DNA of 8,270 nt from CAXGUU01 sp964012875 (GTDB lineage Bacteria > Pseudomonadota > Gammaproteobacteria > Ga0077536). Of this stretch, positions 5,310 to 8,270 are shown one piece after another. Every line of letters starts with the position of its first letter. The first letter of the stretch is position 1. The notes below the pieces were generated by a model, which worked only from the letters and a program-made list of their open reading frames with translations, was not told where the DNA came from and made no database searches. The stretch lies in NCBI GenBank assembly GCA_964012875.1, contig CAXGUU010000141.1, forward strand, positions 1 to 8,270, written 5' to 3'. The translations under genes were made by a program, and so were the position numbers.

Positions 5310-5885
5310 ATGTCCTCGCCGCTGATTTTGAGATTGGATATTTCGGGCGCACCCGTTCGCTGGATACCGTGGCAGGATGCGGTCTGCCTGTACACCCGTG
5401 AACTCGTGGGCTGGACCGCGGGCGAGCACGCATTTACGTTCCTGGGCGGTACGTCGCGCCAGACCGGCGAACGGAGTTCAATCACGGTACACTCGATCAT
5501 CGCCGTAAAACATTCGAAGCGCGGGCAGCAAATCCAGCGAACAATACCGCCGCTGAGCAATCGGGAATTGTTCCGGCGCGACGACAACCTGTGTATGTAC
5601 TGTGGGCGCGAACTCCCCGACTTCAAGCTCACCCGCGACCACATCGTACCGTTGTCGCGCGGCGGCAAAGATGTGTGGTCCAACGTGGTGACCGCGTGCA
5701 AATCGTGCAATACCCGCAAAGGGGGGCGTACACCCGAACAAGCCAGCATGCCGTTGTTTGCAGTCCCGTATGTGCCGAACTGGGCAGAGTTCCTAGCGTT
5801 GTCGAACCGTCGCATACTGGCCGACCAGATGGCGTTCCTCAAATCTCAGTTCAGTGCCAAATCCCCGCGGATTCATCGCCAGTGA
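5310..5885 (+). CDS. HNH endonuclease-domain protein (HNH_5 type)
   Basis: A 191-residue protein with a zinc-ribbon HNH nuclease core: C95-MY-C98, then R109-D110-H111 as the central His, N125, and C130-KS-C133-N134. The N-terminal 90 residues (MSSPLILRLDISGAPVRWIPWQDAV..., then SSITVHSIIAV and LSNRELFRRDDNLC) and the tail (MPLFAVPYVPNWAEFLALSNRRILADQMAFL) match a stand-alone HNH family that I recognise as widespread in proteobacterial chromosomes. Its substrate is not known to me. I chose the ATG at 5310 because family members begin MSSPL; the frame is open further upstream to 5247, but that leader overlaps the likely promoter. It is divergent from mazG and its TGA overlaps the next gene's GTG by 4 nt. 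There are no restriction-methylation partners, phage packaging genes or intron around it, so a housekeeping or repair role is likelier than a mobile or restriction one. Confidence 0.88.
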   Translation: MSSPLILRLDISGAPVRWIPWQDAVCLYTRELVGWTAGEHAFTFLGGTSRQTGERSSITVHSIIAVKHSKRGQQIQRTIPPLSNRELFRRDDNLCMYCGRELPDFKLTRDHIVPLSRGGKDVWSNVVTACKSCNTRKGGRTPEQASMPLFAVPYVPNWAEFLALSNRRILADQMAFLKSQFSAKSPRIHRQ

Positions 5886-6292
5886 GGCACCTCGTGCTCA
5901 GCGCTGCCTTGCTGTTGCCGGGTATATGCAACGGTGCGGACAGTGCTTGTAACTACGCCATCTGGGGCGCCGGCAGCCGCTCGTGCCACCAATTTTCCAG
6001 TTCAGGGATCGATGACAGCGCGCGCGAGCCGTTCAAACATTTCCTCATGGGCTATTTGACGGCCTATAACGCGGTAGCAGACGATACCTACAGCGCTCTA
6101 GGTGGGCTGAACCTCAATCAGGCCATCGAATGGCTTGACGACTTTTGCGATGCCCATGCGATGGACAGCTTCGACCGTGCTATCGGCCGTTTGCTGATAG
6201 CTCATCATGAGACCCGGGATATCGGCAAAGCGACAATCAGTGAGTCTGCGTGGGGACGCCGACAACCACCCATACGCACTGAGCCCGAGTAA
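5882..6292 (+). CDS. Small exported protein, Rap1a/HdeA-like group (tentative)
   Basis: A 136-residue protein starting at a GTG inside the overlap GTGA with the HNH stop, which suggests translational coupling; no clear ribosome site is visible. The start MRHLVLSAALLLPGICNGADSA reads as a Sec signal peptide, with cleavage probably near NGA or DSA (about residues 19-22). The mature part has C23, C35 and C89 and the pattern F-x-MGYLTAYNAVADDTYSAL (54-73) then AIEWLDDFCDAHAMDSFDRAIGRLL (81-105). This G-Y-x-x-x-x-N ... W-[IL]-D-x-[YF]-C-x-x-[HN] layout recalls small periplasmic proteins of the Rap1a/Tai and HdeA-like type, all short helical bundles with disulfides. That assignment is by memory of the pattern and is uncertain. 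The last 25 residues are polar and probably disordered. No toxin or secretion-system gene is nearby, so an immunity role is not supported by context. Confidence 0.65.
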   Translation: MRHLVLSAALLLPGICNGADSACNYAIWGAGSRSCHQFSSSGIDDSAREPFKHFLMGYLTAYNAVADDTYSALGGLNLNQAIEWLDDFCDAHAMDSFDRAIGRLLIAHHETRDIGKATISESAWGRRQPPIRTEPE

Positions 6293-6675
6293 GGGTATCC
6301 GACGTCCCGAATGCGGGTGACGCGTGCGGGCTTCGGTGCACCGGTCAACCGAGGCAAGCTAATGTTGATAAGTTGATCACGGTGTACACGATTCGGCGAT
6401 TGCGTCCACATTTCGAATCCTTCATGATGCACTGCACATAAGCGAAAACCATTGCGCAGGATTAATTAAGGATTCTTTCTGAACAAGCCGTGCCTCAGCA
6501 TCATGCGTTGAAAACGCATCATTGCGGTGTCACGCGGCGCTAGAAATGACGGGATCGCAAGCGATTGCTGGTGTGATTTTGCCACCTGGCGCAGAGCATC
6601 GCCGGGTCCTGACTAACTCAGTAGCGCGTTGAACAAATTCCCATTTGAAGCCTGTAGATCTGGAGGGACATCACG
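6293..6675. other. Non-coding stretch upstream of the lipoprotein gene
   Basis: About 383 nt with no ORF resembling a known protein. It contains small hairpins: TCGGT...ACCGA around 6332-6351, ATGCGTT-GAA-AACGCAT (6503-6519, perfect 7-bp stem with a 3-nt loop) and ATCGC-AA-GCGAT (6554-6565). An AT-rich patch lies near 6461-6480. Abundant lipoproteins such as Lpp/OprI usually have a strong promoter, so one is expected here, but I could not identify a convincing -35/-10 pair. A long 5' UTR or a small RNA is possible and cannot be decided from sequence alone. Confidence 0.45.
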
Positions 6676-6993
6676 ATGAATAAAATTATTACCCGCGAAC
6701 TCAACATTACCGCCGTTGCGCTTTCAATCGCACTGGTGAGCGGCTGCTCAACGGTGTCGTCCGACCAGCTGTCGGCAGTGGAAGCCAAAGTCACGAGCGC
6801 CGTGTCAGACGCCCGCAAAGCTGCCAGCGACGCCGCTGCAGCGCTGAAAGCCGCGCAGGGCGCACAGGCTTCGGCTGACGCCGCACAGGCTTCGGCTGAC
6901 GCTGCTAAGTCCACCGCAGAAGCGGCGATGACCTGCTGCACCGAGAATAAAGATCGTATCGAACGCATGTTCGAACAGACGATGAAAAAATAA
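6676..6993 (+). CDS. OprI/Lpp-like alanine-zipper outer-membrane lipoprotein
   Basis: A 105-residue lipoprotein. The signal peptide MNKIITRELNITAVALSIALVSGC ends in the lipobox LVSG-C24, so the mature protein starts at a lipidated cysteine; S25 and T26 at +2 and +3 fit outer-membrane sorting. Residues 29-85 form an alanine-rich heptad coiled coil (an alanine zipper) of the OprI/Lpp type, which trimerises in the periplasm. Two consecutive identical heptads, AQASADA at 63-69 and 70-76, come from a 21-bp tandem duplication. An unusual C87-C88 pair follows, then NKDRIERMFEQTMKK. The C-terminal lysine is the residue by which Braun lipoprotein is joined to peptidoglycan by L,D-transpeptidases, and such an enzyme is encoded convergently next door. 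A strong GGAGGG ribosome site (6661-6666) precedes the ATG, and a good terminator follows, as expected for an abundant protein. Tethering is inferred. Confidence 0.88.
   Translation: MNKIITRELNITAVALSIALVSGCSTVSSDQLSAVEAKVTSAVSDARKAASDAAAALKAAQGAQASADAAQASADAAKSTAEAAMTCCTENKDRIERMFEQTMKK
6862..6903 (+). repeat. 21-bp tandem duplication inside the lipoprotein gene
   Basis: Two adjacent 21-bp units (6862-6882 and 6883-6903) are identical except for the last base (C versus T, a silent change). Each encodes one heptad, AQASADA, so the duplication keeps the coiled-coil register and lengthens the rod by two helical turns. Confidence 0.9.
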
Positions 6994-7015
6994 GCGCCCC
7001 CGAGGCCACAACAAG

Positions 7016-7040
7016 GCCCCGCAACTCGCGGGGCTTTTTT
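7016..7040 (+). terminator. Strong intrinsic terminator after the lipoprotein gene
   Basis: GCCCCGC-AACTC-GCGGGGC (7016-7034) gives a 7-bp, all-GC stem with a 5-nt loop, followed directly by six T (7035-7040). It starts 22 nt after the lipoprotein stop. On the other strand the stem is followed by CTTGTTG, a poor U-tract, so it probably terminates mainly the plus-strand transcript, though it could also slow the convergent L,D-transpeptidase transcript. Confidence 0.92.
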
Positions 7041-7118
7041 CCAGCAGAGCAAGCTCGCGGACCGTCTTTTCGGACACACTGTGGAATATCCAAACAAGGC
7101 TCGAAGGCCGAGGTTGCG

Positions 7119-8150
7119 CTAAACGTCCCCGAAATACGGTATGCGCATTTGAGCCTTTTGGTTCGCCTCCCTTGTCCTGTATTGTCCGACCGCCTGGGGT
7201 ATGCCGTTGCGCGCTTTGACGGTTGACTTTATACGTTCCCAAATCAGCTCGACCTCGAAATCGTTGACCCGGTCCAGAATTAGCTGGACCACGTGCGAAT
7301 ACTCATCGGCGAACAAGGCATCATCTTCGTCGAGGTGCGGATGGACTTCGAGGTAGACATTGCCATGCGCGATGCCGACCTTGTAAGGCTGATTGACGAC
7401 ATGCACCGGTGCCCCGAGCGGCACCTGGTCAAACACGATCGCGACATCCTTGGGGTACATTCGGATACAACCGTGGGTGACCCGCATGCCAATCCCATAG
7501 GGGCGATTGGTGCCATGAATTAAGTAGCCCGCCTCGCTTAATCTCAACGCGTGCGCGCCCAGTGGATTATCGGGTCCGGGCGGTACAACCCGCGGCAGGA
7601 CATGGCCTTCTGCGGCATGTTCCTCGCGAATCGATTGCGGCGGGTACCAGGCCGGATCTTTCGCCTTCGCGACAATCTTCATACGCCCTTTCGGCGTGGT
7701 CCAGTTCTGGCGCCCGATGCTGATGGGGTAGGTCCTGACGATTGCACCTGAAGAACGCTGCTTCTTGTCGAATACGTACATCCGCATTTCCGGGACATTC
7801 ACAATCACACCATCGCGGGGCGAATCGGGGATGACGTAGAGATTAGGCACGAGGACTTCCGCGCCCTCGCCGGGTATCCACGGATCCACGTCCGGGTTGG
7901 CGAGTTTCATTTCCTGGTAGCCCTGATCATAGGCTCTGGCTAGGTCAGACAAGGTGTCTTCGTAAACAGTCGTGGTGAGGAAAATTTCGCCAATCACGTC
8001 GGGCGCGTTGTCTGCGAGTGAGAAAGTCTGCCCCGCCCTGGCGGTCGTGGCCGATAAGATCAGCCACAATGCAATGACGATGGTAGATAGTCTCCCTCGA
8101 GAGACGTTCATCGCGCCAGGAAACGCGCCTATCAGACCTCGCCTCACCAT
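7119..8150 (-). CDS. L,D-transpeptidase of the ErfK/YbiS/YcfS/YnhG (YkuD) family
   Basis: A periplasmic enzyme, 343 residues from the ATG at 8150, that forms L,D-bonds on peptidoglycan or attaches Lpp-type lipoproteins to it. After the signal peptide (hydrophobic STIVIALWLILSA ending TARA, about 22-39) comes a LysM-like segment (about 57-104: TVYEDTLSDLARAYDQGYQEMKLANPDVDPWIPGEGAEVLVPN). The YkuD domain follows (about 114-253) with the catalytic set H212-GT and T225-H226-G227-C228-I229-R230; most relatives have S rather than T before HGC. About 90 C-terminal residues extend past the domain, as in ErfK/YbiS relatives. The start is uncertain. ATG 8150 overlaps the upstream stop by 7 nt, implying coupling. 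ATG 8111 would give a more typical signal peptide (MNVSRGRLSTIV..., 330 residues). Neither has a clear ribosome site. It converges on the lipoprotein gene, whose product ends in lysine and may be its substrate. Confidence 0.9.
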   Translation of the reverse strand: MVRRGLIGAFPGAMNVSRGRLSTIVIALWLILSATTARAGQTFSLADNAPDVIGEIFLTTTVYEDTLSDLARAYDQGYQEMKLANPDVDPWIPGEGAEVLVPNLYVIPDSPRDGVIVNVPEMRMYVFDKKQRSSGAIVRTYPISIGRQNWTTPKGRMKIVAKAKDPAWYPPQSIREEHAAEGHVLPRVVPPGPDNPLGAHALRLSEAGYLIHGTNRPYGIGMRVTHGCIRMYPKDVAIVFDQVPLGAPVHVVNQPYKVGIAHGNVYLEVHPHLDEDDALFADEYSHVVQLILDRVNDFEVELIWERIKSTVKARNGIPQAVGQYRTREANQKAQMRIPYFGDV

Positions 8151-8270
8151 CGAAAAAGCGCGTACACACCCAGTCCGAGCCAAGCCGCCATGAGCGCCAG
8201 CCCCCCGAACGGGGCGCCGGCGGCTAACAGCTTGGTGCCGGTCAAAGCACTTGTCGCCAGCCCGCCGGCG
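8144..8270 (-). CDS. DUF423 (YgdD-like) inner-membrane protein, C-terminal fragment
   Basis: The last 41 codons are in the window, ending at the TGA 8146-8144. They read AGGLATSALTGTKLLAAGAP, then FGGLALMAAWLGLGVYALFRW. The pattern of a short loop with an ALTG motif, a G-A-x-x-P-F/L-GG turn and a final hydrophobic helix rich in A, L and W matches the end of DUF423 proteins such as E. coli YgdD, small proteins with several membrane helices and no established activity. The first part of the gene lies beyond the right edge. Its end overlaps the L,D-transpeptidase ATG, so the two are probably co-transcribed. The fragment is short, so the family call is moderately sure. Confidence 0.7.
   Translation of the reverse strand, partial: AGGLATSALTGTKLLAAGAPFGGLALMAAWLGLGVYALFRW

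Noticed and set aside
5216..5842. A 208-codon minus-strand ORF opposite the HNH gene
   Set aside because: It is the mirror of a well-supported HNH protein, and the translation has no family features.
5591..5881. Upstream part of the plus-strand frame leading into the small exported protein, within the HNH gene
   Set aside because: The first 97 codons are an out-of-frame reading of the HNH gene. The real start is most likely the GTG at 5882, which gives a signal peptide.
5310..5885. HNH gene as a homing endonuclease or restriction enzyme
   Set aside because: There is no intron, intein, methylase or phage gene nearby, and the N- and C-terminal blocks fit a stand-alone chromosomal HNH family.
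6618..7242. Minus-strand ORFs of 159 and 145 codons opposite the lipoprotein
   Set aside because: The Ala/Ser-rich composition simply mirrors the alanine-rich lipoprotein codons, and they run through the terminator.

Overview
The window looks like ordinary chromosome from a moderately GC-rich gammaproteobacterium. The gene set supports this: a ParE start, an xseB-ispA pair, a two-domain MazG of E. coli type, an OprI/Lpp-like alanine-zipper lipoprotein beside an ErfK/YbiS-type L,D-transpeptidase, and a YgdD (DUF423) tail. I see no insertion sequence, phage gene, CRISPR array, rRNA or tRNA. The species cannot be read from the sequence.

Layout, left to right. (1) 1-90, minus: the first 30 codons of parE. 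(2) 91-230: an AT-rich spacer with two inverted repeats, probably the parE control region. (3) 2645-231, minus: a three-gene cluster of a short rubrerythrin, a GlpC/HdrD-like two-cluster Fe-S protein with two CCG domains, and a DUF3501 protein. It is preceded by a perfect 19-bp palindrome and has a good intrinsic terminator after the first gene. (4) 2910-4062, plus: xseB and ispA, tightly spaced, with a candidate promoter in front; dxs, often the next gene, is absent here. (5) 4063-4381: non-coding, with several short palindromes. (6) 5188-4382, minus: mazG. (7) 5310-6292, plus: an HNH endonuclease-domain protein whose stop overlaps the GTG start of a small exported protein resembling the Rap1a/HdeA-like group. 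(8) 6293-6675: non-coding, with small hairpins. (9) 6676-6993, plus: an alanine-zipper outer-membrane lipoprotein followed by a strong terminator. (10) 8150-7119, minus: an L,D-transpeptidase, convergent with the lipoprotein gene and overlapping the end of a DUF423 membrane-protein gene (8270-8144, partial).

How the genes may work together. The rubrerythrin/Fe-S/DUF3501 cluster looks like a poorly described redox module, plausibly for peroxide or metal stress, in which the Fe-S protein could supply electrons to a diiron protein that lacks its own rubredoxin domain. This is the best candidate for an under-described system here. The L,D-transpeptidase and the lysine-ending lipoprotein fit an enzyme and its substrate for tethering the outer membrane to peptidoglycan. 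XseB, MazG and ParE are DNA and nucleotide housekeeping functions, and IspA makes isoprenoid precursors.
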